Source: an uncultured Pseudomonadales bacterium
Lineage (GTDB): Bacteria; Pseudomonadota; Gammaproteobacteria; Pseudomonadales; Azotimanducaceae
Length of the DNA stretch: 64,000 bases
NCBI GenBank assembly: GCA_951813295.1
Contig: CATOTI010000003.1
Location: forward strand, 372,001 to 436,000
Direction of reading: 5' to 3'
Position numbers and translations under genes: made by a program. Every line of letters starts with the position of its first letter. Positions within the stretch are counted from its first letter, which is position 1. The notes below the pieces were generated by a model, which was not told where the DNA came from, did not search any database, and worked only from the letters and a program-made list of their open reading frames with translations. Positions 52,985 to 61,998 of the stretch are shown here, piece after piece.

Positions 52985-54802
52985 CTACGCGCGTTTCGAT
53001 TTTTTATCGTTGTCGTAACGAGGTTTGCGTTTCGCGAACCCGACCTTCGACGACTTGGTGCGTTTGAGCGATCGCTTCTGACCGTTCTTCTTTGGCTTGG
53101 GTTTGGAACGTTCCTGCGTCTGGTCAGGCACACGGGGCCCAATCCGCGAAATCTTGAGGCGTTGGCCACACACCCACACTTTTTTCAGGTCTTTGAGGAT
53201 CTCGCGAGGCATTCCCGGCGGCAGTTCGACCACGCTGAAATCGGCTTCGATCTCGACTCGACCAATGTGCTCCGCGCCGAGCCCGGCCCGGGTGGCGATC
53301 GCCTCCACGATGGCTGCCGACTCGGCGCCGTGATCCTTGCCCACCTCGACGCGGTATTTCTGCAGGGCTGGGCCTGTTGATTTCTGCCGGCGGGGTCGCG
53401 TCTCGCGCGATTCCCCCTGCGGCCGCGGCTTCGACGGCGTGCGTTCGCGATCGTCACGTCGAGCGGCCCGACCTTCCTTCATCGTCAAGCCGCGTTCGCC
53501 GATGGCCATCCTGGCCAGCGCCGCTGCAATCTCGATGGCGGGTACGCCGTGTTCATGCTCGTACTGTTCGACGATGTCTTGCGTCAACGTCAGATCACCA
53601 GCCGCCAACGTATCGGAGATACGTTGTTTGAAATCAGCGACGCGTTTGTTGTTGACCGTCTCGGTGGTGGGCAGCTCGAGTGGTTCGATCGGCTGCCGAG
53701 TTGCCTTCTCGATCGCTCTCAGGAGGCGCCGTTCCCGCGGCGCGACGAACAGGATCGCTTCGCCTCGCCGACCGAAGCGTCCCGTCCTGCCAATGCGGTG
53801 GATGTAGGCTTCGGTGTCGTAGGGGATGTCGTAGTTGACGACATGGCTGATGCGGTCGACGTCGAGCCCGCGTGCGGCGACGTCGGTGGCGACGAGGATG
53901 TCGAGGCCGCCCTTTTTGAGGTTCGAGATCATCTGCTCGCGTTGGCGCTGCGGCATGTCACCGTTCATCGCGGCTGCCGCGTGGCCTCGCGCCTCTAAAC
54001 GTTGGGCGAGTTCGACGGTGGCCGTTTTCGTTCGGACGAAGATCAACACTGCGTCGAAGGTTTCGACTTCGAGGATCCGCGTCAGCGCGTCCAGCTTGTG
54101 CAATCCACTGACCATCCAATGGCGCTGTCGAATCGAGCCCGCGGTCGCCGTCTTCGATTTGACTGCGATCTTGCGCGGATCCTTGAGATGGCGGTCGGCA
54201 ATTCGTTCGATCTGTTTCGGCATCGTGGCCGAGAACAAGGCGATCTGACGTGTTTCGGGCGTTTGCGCGAGGATCCACTCGACCTCCTCGACGAAGCCCA
54301 TTCGCAGCATCTCGTCGGCTTCGTCGAGCACCAACGCGTTGAGCGCGCCCAGTTTCAACGTGCCCTTGCGCATGTGATCCATCACCCGACCCGGTGTGCC
54401 GACGACGACCTGCACGCCTCGTTTCAGTTGCCGGATCTGGCCCGTGTACGGCTGACCGCCATAGATCGGCAAGACGTGAAATCCCGGTAGGTGGGATGCG
54501 TAGCGCTTGAACGCCTCGGCCACCTGAATGGCGAGTTCGCGCGTCGGTGTCAGCGTCAGGACCTGAACATGGGTCGCCGTTGGATCGATGCGCGCGAGCA
54601 GCGGAAGGGCAAAAGCGGCGGTTTTGCCGGTCCCGGTGGGTGCGTGCCCGAGAATGTCGGCACCATCCAGAAGATGAGGAATGGCCTGGGACTGGATCGG
54701 CGAAGGGGTCTCGTAGCCGGACTCCTCCAACGCGGTCAGCAATCGTTCCGGCAAATTCAAATCGCGAAAGCGCGGCTCGGCCACGGGCGGAGTTTCGGTC
54801 AT
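52985..54802 (-). CDS. deaD: DEAD-box RNA helicase, DeaD/CsdA-like with DbpA RNA-binding domain
   Basis: The start is the ATG of MTETPPV with GAGAAG upstream; a longer frame to 54859 adds only an Arg-rich stretch. 605 residues: Q motif, Walker A PTGTGKT, LDEADEMLRMGF, SAT in LFSATMP, VATDVAARGLD and HRIGRTGRFGR. A basic linker and a C-terminal DbpA-type domain (VEIEADFSVVELPPGMP) follow, and the tail is Lys/Arg-rich. It remodels structured RNA in ribosome assembly and cold response. Confidence 0.93.
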   Translation of the reverse strand: MTETPPVAEPRFRDLNLPERLLTALEESGYETPSPIQSQAIPHLLDGADILGHAPTGTGKTAAFALPLLARIDPTATHVQVLTLTPTRELAIQVAEAFKRYASHLPGFHVLPIYGGQPYTGQIRQLKRGVQVVVGTPGRVMDHMRKGTLKLGALNALVLDEADEMLRMGFVEEVEWILAQTPETRQIALFSATMPKQIERIADRHLKDPRKIAVKSKTATAGSIRQRHWMVSGLHKLDALTRILEVETFDAVLIFVRTKTATVELAQRLEARGHAAAAMNGDMPQRQREQMISNLKKGGLDILVATDVAARGLDVDRISHVVNYDIPYDTEAYIHRIGRTGRFGRRGEAILFVAPRERRLLRAIEKATRQPIEPLELPTTETVNNKRVADFKQRISDTLAAGDLTLTQDIVEQYEHEHGVPAIEIAAALARMAIGERGLTMKEGRAARRDDRERTPSKPRPQGESRETRPRRQKSTGPALQKYRVEVGKDHGAESAAIVEAIATRAGLGAEHIGRVEIEADFSVVELPPGMPREILKDLKKVWVCGQRLKISRIGPRVPDQTQERSKPKPKKNGQKRSLKRTKSSKVGFAKRKPRYDNDKKSKRA

Positions 54803-55101
54803 GGGTAGCTTCTCGGCGGCGTTGGGGGATCGCCGACGGGCCCGGCGGCGGCGCATCATACTCGATACTGGCTCTTCAACCAGTGTTCGATCGCGGTTAG
54901 TTGAGGCACGTACTGCCCCTCAACGGCGACATGTATTCGTGCTTCCGCTCTCGCAGCGAAAGCGCACGGCGATCTTTGCCATCCGCATCAGTACGCCGAA
55001 CGCCGAAAAGATGGCGGCCGAGACGGTCCGTACAACGACCATGCGATCATCAGAAGAACCCGAGAAAAGCTGACAACGGCAACCAAGTAGGGGTTTCCAC
55101 C

Positions 55102-55602
55102 GTGATCAAGAGATTTCTGATATCGATCCTGACGCTACTGGTCGTTGGATACGTGTACCTCGCGTTCGTGGGGATCGAGCCGCAGGACAGGAGACCGGGG
55201 ACGTTGCTGTCGGGATCGACCGTGCCGCTGCCCACGGACGTATCCTTCGTGGACGATGTCGGCGAAATCACGCTCGAAACGCGGCCCTGGTACGGCATCC
55301 CGTTTTCGGTGACGGCGGTTGTCGTGTCTTATGACGGGGCGATCTACGTGCCGTCGCTCTACGATTCACCACAAGCGTTCCCGGGCACGAAGTACTGGAA
55401 CAAGGTCGTATCGAACAACAGCGATGTCCGACTGCGGGTGGGCGAGAACCTTTACGAACTCGCGGCGGCGCCGGTTTTGGACCGGCAAGAGTTTCAAGCA
55501 GCGTTCGAGGCATTGGGCCGGAAACTTCCCTTTTGGCGCGAGCAAATCGCGCTAGACGATTTTCCGCCAAGATTCGCTCTGATCCGACTTTCGCCGAGAT
55601 AG
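55102..55602 (+). CDS. Membrane-anchored protein of unknown function
   Basis: Placed at GTG 55102, just before the only transmembrane helix (FLISILTLLVVGYVYLAFVG); the frame is open upstream but looks non-coding. 166 residues, with a periplasmic domain containing VTAVVVSYDGAIYVPSLYDSP and NKVVSNNSDVRLRVGENLYE. That resembles the split-barrel fold of nitroreductase/PNPOx-like small proteins, though no catalytic motif is clear. Function unknown. Confidence 0.72.
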   Translation: MIKRFLISILTLLVVGYVYLAFVGIEPQDRRPGTLLSGSTVPLPTDVSFVDDVGEITLETRPWYGIPFSVTAVVVSYDGAIYVPSLYDSPQAFPGTKYWNKVVSNNSDVRLRVGENLYELAAAPVLDRQEFQAAFEALGRKLPFWREQIALDDFPPRFALIRLSPR

Positions 55603-55631
55603 ATCGGCGTTCAGCCCCGAGCCGTTGGGTC

Positions 55632-56135
55632 TTGCCTCTCACCAGCATCATCAGCGACTACGACCCGGCCTGGCCGACCCGGTTTGCCGCGGAAGTTGCC
55701 CGCGTCGAGCCCGTTTTCGCATCGCCGCTCCTCGCCATACACCACGTCGGCAGTACCGCCGTGCCATCGCTGAAGGCTAAACCCGAGATCGATCTGCTCG
55801 TCGTCGTCGAGGATGTCGGGATGGCCCCCGTGTGGGAAGTCGGCTTGACCGCATCGGGATATCGCCGCGGCGGCGACCTATCCTTGGGTCACCTTTTCTT
55901 CAAGCGGGACGTCGACGGCGTTCGCACACATAAAATCCACGTATGCCGGACTGGTCATCCCGAGATCGACCGGATGCTGCGTTTTCGAGACTACCTGCGG
56001 GCACATCCCGACGTACGTGCCGAGTACCAGGCGTTGAAACTTCGACTCGAGCGAGAAAACGCACACGGGATCCGTGAGTATCTCGATGCAAAAGCGCCGT
56101 TCATCGAAGACGTCTTGGCCCGCGTGAGCGAATGA
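55632..56135 (+). CDS. GrpB/UPF0157 family protein (nucleotidyltransferase fold)
   Basis: Start provisionally TTG 55632, giving 167 residues, near the usual family length. Hallmarks: SDYDPAWPTRFAAEVARV, HVGSTAVPSLKAKPEIDLLVVV (the nucleotidyltransferase GS...DxD motif) and HKIHVCRTGHPEIDRMLRFRDYLRAHP. The molecular role of GrpB is unsettled; some homologues sit at the end of CoaE. It starts 29 bp after the membrane protein gene. Confidence 0.88.
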   Translation: MPLTSIISDYDPAWPTRFAAEVARVEPVFASPLLAIHHVGSTAVPSLKAKPEIDLLVVVEDVGMAPVWEVGLTASGYRRGGDLSLGHLFFKRDVDGVRTHKIHVCRTGHPEIDRMLRFRDYLRAHPDVRAEYQALKLRLERENAHGIREYLDAKAPFIEDVLARVSE

Positions 56136-56200
56136 ATCAAGCTCGATCTGATTGAGACGTACTGATCGGGCGCCCGCCAATCCCAACGACGGAGATCCAC

Positions 56201-57061
56201 ATGAGCACCACGCTACCGACACTCGACGAAGCCATGGCGGGTTTCGTGGACTGTATGAGCCAGCCGACGGTCCCCGCGTCCGACGTGGCGCCCGATGTCG
56301 CGCCTCGCATCGAGGCGTTGGGTCTGGCCGAGAACTGCCGCCAACTGGCGGAAGAAGGCTACACCGTGGTGGAAGACGTGGCGTCAGCGGAGTTCGTCGC
56401 GCGCCTGCGTGAGGTCATTCTGACGAAGGCCAACCCTTACGGGTCCTTGCTGGCGCATCACGATCCGGTATTTGCCGAGGCCGCCCTCAATCCGAAGCTT
56501 CGCGCCATCGCGGATTTCTCGGTGGGTCCTGGCTCGTTGCTCAGTAACCTGGCGGCCACCGTGCGTCCGCAGAACGATCCATCGATCGACATCGACCTGC
56601 ATACGGATCAGGCGTGGGTGCCGGCGCCTTACCCTGAGCACAACCTTTTCCTCACGTGCTGTTGGATGACGGATGAATTCACCCGCGAAGGCGGCGCCAC
56701 CATGGTGGTGCCTCGTTCGCACCGGCACCGGCGCAATCCGAGCGCCGAAGAAGTGGCTGCCAAGGAAGGCGCCATCGCGATCGAGGGTCCCCCGGGTTCG
56801 GTCGCCGTCTGGGACGGCGCCGTGTGGCACGGCAACTGGCCACGAACGCTGCCGGGCGAGCGCGTCGTACTGCATGTCTCGTACACGCGCCTGATGATGC
56901 GGCCGATGGAGAGCTATCCAACGGAGATCGAAGAAGAGCTGCTGGCGGCGCACGGCGACGACATGGCGGAACTCCTGGGGCGCAACGATTTTCTCGGCAA
57001 ACCCGCGGGCAAAAGTGATTTCGTCCGCTTCTATCAGGCCGTGCGCAACAGCCGGCGCTAG
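56201..57061 (+). CDS. Phytanoyl-CoA dioxygenase (PhyH) family protein
   Basis: 286 residues of the Fe(II)/2-oxoglutarate-dependent PhyH fold. It has EEGYTVVEDVASAEFVARLRE near the N-terminus, the HxD iron ligands in DLHTDQAWVP, GGATMVVPRSHRH, and the distal His in DGAVWHGNWP with the 2OG-binding Arg in HVSYTR. GGAG precedes the ATG. It hydroxylates a small substrate or CoA thioester; which one is unknown. Confidence 0.92.
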   Translation: MSTTLPTLDEAMAGFVDCMSQPTVPASDVAPDVAPRIEALGLAENCRQLAEEGYTVVEDVASAEFVARLREVILTKANPYGSLLAHHDPVFAEAALNPKLRAIADFSVGPGSLLSNLAATVRPQNDPSIDIDLHTDQAWVPAPYPEHNLFLTCCWMTDEFTREGGATMVVPRSHRHRRNPSAEEVAAKEGAIAIEGPPGSVAVWDGAVWHGNWPRTLPGERVVLHVSYTRLMMRPMESYPTEIEEELLAAHGDDMAELLGRNDFLGKPAGKSDFVRFYQAVRNSRR

Positions 57062-57285
57062 CGTTAGGCGCTACATGACGGTTTAGGGCGAAGCGGACCG
57101 TGCCGGATTAAGGAAGTGGACGACGAGGAGAAGATTGGCGTTAGGCGACGTTCACGCTGCTACGCGACTTCTCGTTGTCGTCGGCTGCTCGATGGTCAGA
57201 TAGTGCAGATGCTCCAGGCCTTGGAACACCGATTCGAAGAGTTAGGATCGGCGAATGGGCAACGCCTGCTTTCGAACCCCTGCGG

Positions 57286-57528
57286 TCACTCAGTTGGTGC
57301 TCCGGAGTCATCGTCATCCACGTCACGCCTGCGTACTTTAACGACCTTGCCTTTTTCGGTCGGACTCGACACACCGCCAAACGACATGGCGTTGGCGGCC
57401 CAGAGTGAGACAGCCATGGTCTTGCGCCATTTTGAGCGAGGCTTGTCGTTTTTCCGTCGCCCGATGTAGACCAACAACAGCAACAGAGTTGCGAAACCTA
57501 TAAAACCAATCGTGATTGGATCTTCCAC
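57286..57528 (-). CDS. Small single-pass membrane protein, hypothetical
   Basis: GTG start with GGAGGG 5 nt upstream. 80 residues: one transmembrane segment (ITIGFIGFATLLLLLVYIG), a strongly basic stretch (RRKNDKPRSKWRK) and a second, shorter hydrophobic part, then an acidic tail (DVDDDDSG). No family recognised. The good ribosome site and orderly topology argue that it is real. Confidence 0.6.
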   Translation of the reverse strand: MEDPITIGFIGFATLLLLLVYIGRRKNDKPRSKWRKTMAVSLWAANAMSFGGVSSPTEKGKVVKVRRRDVDDDDSGAPTE

Positions 57529-57683
57529 GTCGTCCCTCCGAACTCGTCATCAGGTTAAAACGTTTCCAGGTTCAAACTCGGTGATTGCGGGAGGCTCCTT
57601 CGTGGTTCCACGATGGGAGGTGATTTGTCAGGATTGGTTCAGTCGCGGGGCCCACGGCGAAGGAACAAGCCGCCGTTCGAAGC

Positions 57684-59062
57684 GAGTTATGACTGAATCT
57701 GGTGTCTGACGGGATTTGAAGTATGCGGCGTGCCTTGTTGAAATCGGTTTTGCCGAACTGATTTTGACAAGAGGAACACGCCACACATGGACAACGATAA
57801 TGTGATTGATCTGGCGATGCCAGAGGAGAAGGACACCCTCACCGCAGTCTTGCGAGAAGGTGCGAGACGACTGCTGGATCAAGCGATCAAAGCGGAAGTG
57901 GAGGAGCTGTTGAGCGGCTACCAGGACGAGGAGACCGAGATCGGTCACCGGCGGGTGGTTCGCAACGGCTATCAGCCTGAGCGGGAGATCTTGACCGGTA
58001 TCGGCAAGGTCGCCGTCCAAGTGCCGAAAGTCAGAAGTCGACAAGGCGAGCCAGTCAGCTTTCGGTCGGCACTGGTGCCGCCGTACATCAGGAAAACGGC
58101 CACGATGGAAGCAGCCATCCCCTGGCTGTACTTGAAGGGTATTTCCACGGGTCAGATGCAAGGGGCTCTGGAAGCGCTGGTGGGTCCGCAAGCGAAGGGT
58201 TTGTCGGCCAACGTCGTCGGCCGCCTCAAGAAACAATGGGAGGCGGAGTATCAGACCTGGTGTCAGCGCTCGGTTGCCGATGACTGGGTCTACATCTGGG
58301 CCGACGGTATCTACAGCGGACTACGCGGTGATGACGGTCGGTTGTGTTGTCTGGTGATTATCGGCGTCAACAGCCGCGGCGATAAGCACTTTCTGGCGAT
58401 CGAGGATGGTGTTCGCGAATCGAAGCAAAGCTGGCGGGAAGTGCTGTTATCGCTGCGGCAGCGCGGCATGAGATCGCCAAAACTGGCAATCGGTGATGGC
58501 GCACTGGGTTTCTGGGCAGCGCTGGAAGAAGTCTATCCGGAGACGACCGTTCAACGCTGCTGGATGCACAAGAGCCAGAACGTGCTGAACTATCTGTCAA
58601 AGGGGACGCAGGACAAAGCCAGAGAGGCGTTGAAGGACATCTGGATGGCGGAAACCAGGGTCGAAGCAGAGACAGCCTTTGACGCGTTCGAGACGCGATT
58701 TGATGCGAAATATCCGAAAGCGGTCGAGTGCTTGCGCAAGGACCGTGAGAGTCTGCTGGCGTTCTACGACTTCCCTGCCCAACACTGGGTCCACATCCGC
58801 ACGACGAATGTGATCGAGTCCAGCTTTGCGACGATCCGACATCGCTCGAGACAGGCCAAAGGCTGCGTCACCCGCAAGACGATGCTGACCATGATCTTCA
58901 AGATGGGCGAATGTGCCGAACGGAACTGGCGCAAACTGAGAGGATTCAAACACCTGGCAAAGGTGATTGACGGAGTCAGATTCCGTGATGGAATCGAGCA
59001 GAGCAAGACCGACAAGGACGCCGCTTCGTCACGTCCTTAGACACCAGATTTGACAATAGCTC
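57684..59062 (+). mobile_element. Complete IS256-family insertion sequence (1379 bp)
   Basis: Imperfect 26-bp terminal repeats, GAGTTATGACTGAATCTGGT at the left and GAGCTATTGTCAAATCTGGT at the right (complement), are bounded by the perfect 9-bp direct repeat GTTCGAAGC (57675-57683 and 59063-59071). A single transposase fills the element. It landed in intergenic DNA 57 bp from the tRNA-Gly fragment. Confidence 0.93.
57787..59040 (+). CDS. IS256 family transposase (Mutator type)
   Basis: 417 residues. N-terminal ALREGARRLLDQAIKAEVEELL-type region, RNGYQPEREILTGIGKVAVQVPKVR, then the DDE core: WADGIYSGLR, IGDGALGFWAALEEVYP with TTVQRCWMHKSQNVLNYL, and a C-terminal Glu in NVIESSFATIRHR. No frameshift is seen, so it may be functional. 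Confidence 0.95.
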   Translation: MDNDNVIDLAMPEEKDTLTAVLREGARRLLDQAIKAEVEELLSGYQDEETEIGHRRVVRNGYQPEREILTGIGKVAVQVPKVRSRQGEPVSFRSALVPPYIRKTATMEAAIPWLYLKGISTGQMQGALEALVGPQAKGLSANVVGRLKKQWEAEYQTWCQRSVADDWVYIWADGIYSGLRGDDGRLCCLVIIGVNSRGDKHFLAIEDGVRESKQSWREVLLSLRQRGMRSPKLAIGDGALGFWAALEEVYPETTVQRCWMHKSQNVLNYLSKGTQDKAREALKDIWMAETRVEAETAFDAFETRFDAKYPKAVECLRKDRESLLAFYDFPAQHWVHIRTTNVIESSFATIRHRSRQAKGCVTRKTMLTMIFKMGECAERNWRKLRGFKHLAKVIDGVRFRDGIEQSKTDKDAASSRP

Positions 59063-59118
59063 GTTCGAAGCCGTGAACTTCAACGGCGCTGGGAAAAACG
59101 ACGTAAGTCATTGAAAAA

Positions 59119-59163
59119 TGGAGCGGGAAACCGGGTTCGAACCGGCGACCCCAACCTTGGCAA
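59119..59163 (-). repeat. 3' fragment of tRNA-Gly(GCC): putative island attachment site
   Basis: On the minus strand the 45 nt run from the anticodon loop (TTGCCAAGG) through a sound T arm (GCCGG-TTCGAAC-CCGGT) and the 3' acceptor strand TTCCCGC to TCCA, as in tRNA-Gly(GCC). The 5' half is missing: the bases before TTGCCAA (CAAAA) no longer pair with GGTTG. This is the usual att duplicate left by a tyrosine-recombinase element that enters a tRNA 3' end. The CCA end faces left, so the island lies to the right. Confidence 0.85.
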
Positions 59164-59441
59164 TTTTGGGTGTCGCTGTCGTAACGGCTGATCCGAAAAG
59201 CGAAATGGCTTGTTGACGTGGCAAAACGTCGGAACGTAGGAATGCGGCCTGCGCGCTCGAGCAAACCACTGGATATTGCTAACGAATTCGGATCGCGCGG
59301 CGATGTCGGCTTTCGGCCAACAACGGTCATTCACTTATCAGGATTTCCTGGCTTGGCACTGCGTTTGGCCATCAACTCCATCAACACGGACTCGGCCGCT
59401 ACCGGCCAGGAGTGGACGGTTGGGGGCTGCGAACCGGTCAG
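59164..59441. other. Intergenic DNA at the island edge
   Basis: No convincing gene. Short frames exist on both strands but have no ribosome site. The stretch TCGGCTTTCGGCCAACAACGG (59308-59328) resembles a dispersed intergenic repeat commonly seen as spurious CWPKADI peptides. A second copy was not seen here. Confidence 0.5.
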
Positions 59442-60365
59442 CTATCTGACTCCAGTTCCGGGCTTGGGGCTTGCCTCAACATAGAAGCGTAGTGCGTTGT
59501 AGACTTGCTTGAAGCCAGTCTGCAACGATAGGGCGATTGCCTTTTCGTTCAGGCTGACGTGATCGACAAAAGCGGATTTTGCGCCGTGATTGCGTAAGCT
59601 CCTCAGCGCGTAAAGTTCCAGCGTGCGGCCCAATCCTCGGTCTTGATAGTCGGGGTGAACCCCCAACGGTTCGATCTGACCAACCGTTCCCCAAAGCCAG
59701 CAGATGCAAAAGGCGACGGGCGAATCGTCGGCGTCTACGATGACGAGGTCAATTTCAGGACGGTAGGCTGGATGCCGGAGAGTCCGGAGCCGCCAGGTAG
59801 TTGTCATCATGTCCGAGTCGAATGCGGCTCTGTGCAGACGAGCGTAGGCATCAGCTTCCTGCTTGCCCCGTAAAGGCCTGATGGCTAAGCCCGCTGGCAG
59901 GTCAGGTTCCGGCAGGTCTCGGTCCAAGTCCAGTGCGAATCGGGTGGTGTGCCAATCGAACTTCTGAAAACCGAGCGCTGTCAGATGCTCTATCGACTGT
60001 GCAAGATCGGGCGTTTGCTCGCTCAGCTCGACGGACCCAAAAAACGACACGCTGGCACGTTTCGCGTATGCCTGCATTTGAGCCTTCCCCCAAGCAAAGA
60101 CATCTCGCTCCAGCAGCGATCCGTGCACCGAGGCGTGAACGCCGTAGTCCAGGTTCCACCAAGCCGGCTGAAAAACTGCCCAGGCCAGGGCCCGGTCTTC
60201 AACCATCCAGGTCGCGATTTCGCAGCCCTGATCCTGCCACGTTGAGGTCAATCGGTAGGGCATATCAACCTGGTGGATATGCTCCGGCATGACTTGCTTG
60301 TCCAACGTCGCCTGCAGGCGAGTCACGTCCGAGTCGACGATCAGAATAGCCTCGTTTGCTTCCAT
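59442..60365 (-). CDS. GNAT family N-acetyltransferase (tandem GNAT-like)
   Basis: 307 residues. The C-terminal half has the acetyl-CoA-binding motif GVHPDYQDRGLGRTLELYALRSL, followed by VDHVSLNEKAIALSLQTGF, typical of GNAT. The N-terminal half (for example WNLDYGVHASVHGSLLERDVFAWGKAQ) looks like a degenerate second GNAT domain, as in mycothiol synthase-type proteins. It is the first gene inside the presumed island. The acceptor is unknown. Confidence 0.85.
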   Translation of the reverse strand: MEANEAILIVDSDVTRLQATLDKQVMPEHIHQVDMPYRLTSTWQDQGCEIATWMVEDRALAWAVFQPAWWNLDYGVHASVHGSLLERDVFAWGKAQMQAYAKRASVSFFGSVELSEQTPDLAQSIEHLTALGFQKFDWHTTRFALDLDRDLPEPDLPAGLAIRPLRGKQEADAYARLHRAAFDSDMMTTTWRLRTLRHPAYRPEIDLVIVDADDSPVAFCICWLWGTVGQIEPLGVHPDYQDRGLGRTLELYALRSLRNHGAKSAFVDHVSLNEKAIALSLQTGFKQVYNALRFYVEASPKPGTGVR

Positions 60366-60605
60366 AGCTAGCTATCCGTTCCCGCGCTACCGAAACGCCA
60401 TAGCCAATGACGAACACCCGGTCTCGGGGCCCCAGGCGGGCCGAGCCACCATCAGCAACACGCACACGGCTAGGTAAGTTCGTGTTTGATTCAGCATCTA
60501 CAACAAACCGTAATGAAGCCGTTTATGTGCAGGCTCACGACCATGGAGTTCATCTGCAACTTATACACCACACTGGTACAGATCTCGTGATCACTTCCGC
60601 TTTGC
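60366..60605. other. Intergenic DNA between the GNAT gene and the first recombinase-tail repeat
   Basis: No gene supported. The sequence is less GC-rich than the core. It ends abruptly at GTCGAC, where the 243-bp repeat begins. Confidence 0.4.
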
Positions 60606-60848
60606 GTCGACAACGGACGCCTCACCTGCCTTACCAGTGCGTTCTACAAGCCCGCTTCGACGTCGACGTAGCTCGTCTGGTATCCGCTCTCTTGGTAGTA
60701 CTTCGTGAGGTCGGTATCGCGGTGGGCGAGGAGCGCTTGAACGTACGCGCGCGGGTGTCTAGAGTCCGCATAGAGTTTTGCACCGTACGATCGGAGCGCA
60801 CGGAAGTCTGGACGTTCCTCCGGTTGGAGGTTTGCGTAGGCGCCTGAC
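60606..60848 (-). repeat. Direct repeat copy A: tail of a tyrosine recombinase gene plus 38 bp flank
   Basis: Matches 61999-62241 over the full 243 bp at a constant offset of 1393. The first ~143 bp (flank, stop codon and last ~35 codons) differ at one base only; the remaining 100 bp differ at about 20 positions, mostly synonymous. Homology starts sharply at GTCGACAACGG. Confidence 0.9.
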
Positions 60849-60850
60849 AC
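60644..60850 (-). pseudogene. C-terminal fragment of a tyrosine recombinase (copy A)
   Basis: 68 codons equal to the end of the recombinase at 62037-62876: SGAYANLQPEERPDFRALRSYG, then LLAHRDTDLTKYYQESGY with the catalytic His, and the active-site Tyr in KYY. The rest of the gene is missing; upstream the frame changes to unrelated sequence. Three amino-acid changes against many silent ones show that both copies were once selected. Confidence 0.85.
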
Positions 60851-61080
60851 TGCTCTAAGTCAGCCGCACCAGGCGGTGTCTCAGCCTGCAACTCAAGCAA
60901 TCCCTGAACGGTTTTCTCAAGATCAACGGCGTCTATTGATACCACCCAATCCGGATACGCTTTGTGCATTGCGTCGAACAGGGCGGTTTGGCACGCAGAA
61001 GGCCAACAAAGCTCCTGGGATTTCAGCAGCGCCTGCCAATGCGATGCATCGATTATGACACTTCGCCATTGAAGCCGTAG
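60851..61080 (-). other. Coding-like orphan segment joined to the recombinase fragment
   Basis: The minus strand is open for about 80 codons, in a frame shifted from the recombinase fragment, and looks protein-like: VIIDASHWQALLKSQELCWPS, then ALFDAMHKAYPDWVVSIDAVDLEKTVQGLL. An ATG lies at MHKAYPDW, without a ribosome site. The stretch is probably the remnant of a gene whose start and end were lost in rearrangement. No family recognised. Confidence 0.4.
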
Positions 61081-61089
61081 TCGGTTGGA

Positions 61090-61878
61090 CTAGGCAAAGC
61101 TATTAACGATAGTCGGCAAGCAGGGCGCCGCATATTCGTGGCCCATATCAAAGATCGCGAGCTTCGCGTTGGGAATAGCTGCCGCTAAGGCCTCTGCATG
61201 CGCTGGCGGAAATATCGGATCTTCGCGGCCATGGATTACGGTGGTTGCAGTGCTGCACCCCGCCAACAGAGGACAGCGATCTTTCGGCGTCGATCGGTGA
61301 AACGCACGTAGGTGATTGCCGGCTTTTGTAACGTCTCGGGCGCGGTCCCATGCCACACCAAACATGGATCGCATTGAGCCGCCTTCCGGTCCCAACGCAG
61401 CGACCTGTTGCTCGATCCACGCCGCTCGTTCGGCTTCTATGGGCGTCAACGCAGTAAGCGGTAGATCGTCAATATCCGTCTGACTACCAGCAGTGGGGGA
61501 AGAGCAAGCGATAGTGGCGCTCAGGAGCCTTTCTGGCACGTCGATCATCATCTGTTGAACGATCATTCCTCCCATAGACAATCCAAAGACATGGGCGTGT
61601 TCAATGTCCCATGCGTCGAGAATTCCAGTCGCATCAACGGCGAGATCGTGAAAGGTGTAAGGATCGGTACCGAAATCGATACACGACGACCGACCGACGT
61701 CACGGTTGTCATAGCGAATGACATGCCGACCACTGGCAACGATCATTTCGATCAGCGCGTCAGACCAAAAGATGCCTTGAGTGAACATGCCCATGATCAG
61801 CAGTACCGTGGCTTCGGACGGATTTCCGAAATCCTCAGTCCACAACTCGATGCCATTCGAATTAATCTCCCGTTCCAT
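61090..61878 (-). CDS. Alpha/beta hydrolase (island cargo)
   Basis: Start ATG with GGGAAG 6 nt upstream (a GTG directly before is possible). 262 residues: VLLIMGMFTQGIFWSDALIE (oxyanion region, Met-Gly instead of His-Gly), RYDNRDVGRSS, nucleophile GLSMGGMIVQQM, acid in HGREDPIFP and His in MGHEY. This resembles the aclacinomycin-methylesterase/RdmC-like group. It lies between the two recombinase-tail repeats. Confidence 0.87.
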   Translation of the reverse strand: MEREINSNGIELWTEDFGNPSEATVLLIMGMFTQGIFWSDALIEMIVASGRHVIRYDNRDVGRSSCIDFGTDPYTFHDLAVDATGILDAWDIEHAHVFGLSMGGMIVQQMMIDVPERLLSATIACSSPTAGSQTDIDDLPLTALTPIEAERAAWIEQQVAALGPEGGSMRSMFGVAWDRARDVTKAGNHLRAFHRSTPKDRCPLLAGCSTATTVIHGREDPIFPPAHAEALAAAIPNAKLAIFDMGHEYAAPCLPTIVNSFA

Positions 61879-61998
61879 CACGCACTTCCCAGTTGGTGAT
61901 CGACAGAAAACAAATTACCTCACGTCGCTCGGCCCGTGAGAGCACATTCGACAAAGGAATCTTCCGGCATCATTGGGAAGACAAGATGGCCGTTATGG

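Noticed and set aside
57061..57146. Two GCGTTAGGC motifs resembling integron attC core sites
   Set aside because: No matching inverse core (GCCTAAC) or cassette gene lies in the right position, and there is no IntI. The motifs are short enough to arise by chance.
57116..57469. Plus-strand frame of 117 codons after the PhyH gene
   Set aside because: Weak composition and no ribosome site; the opposite strand at 57286-57528 has a better small membrane protein.
59080..59334. Minus-strand frame beginning MNDRCWPKADIAARSE
   Set aside because: It runs through the tRNA-Gly fragment and includes a CWPKADI string typical of a dispersed intergenic repeat wrongly translated. It has no ribosome site.
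60265..60465. Minus-strand frame of 66 codons overlapping the GNAT start
   Set aside because: Overlaps a well-supported gene in another frame and has no recognisable features.
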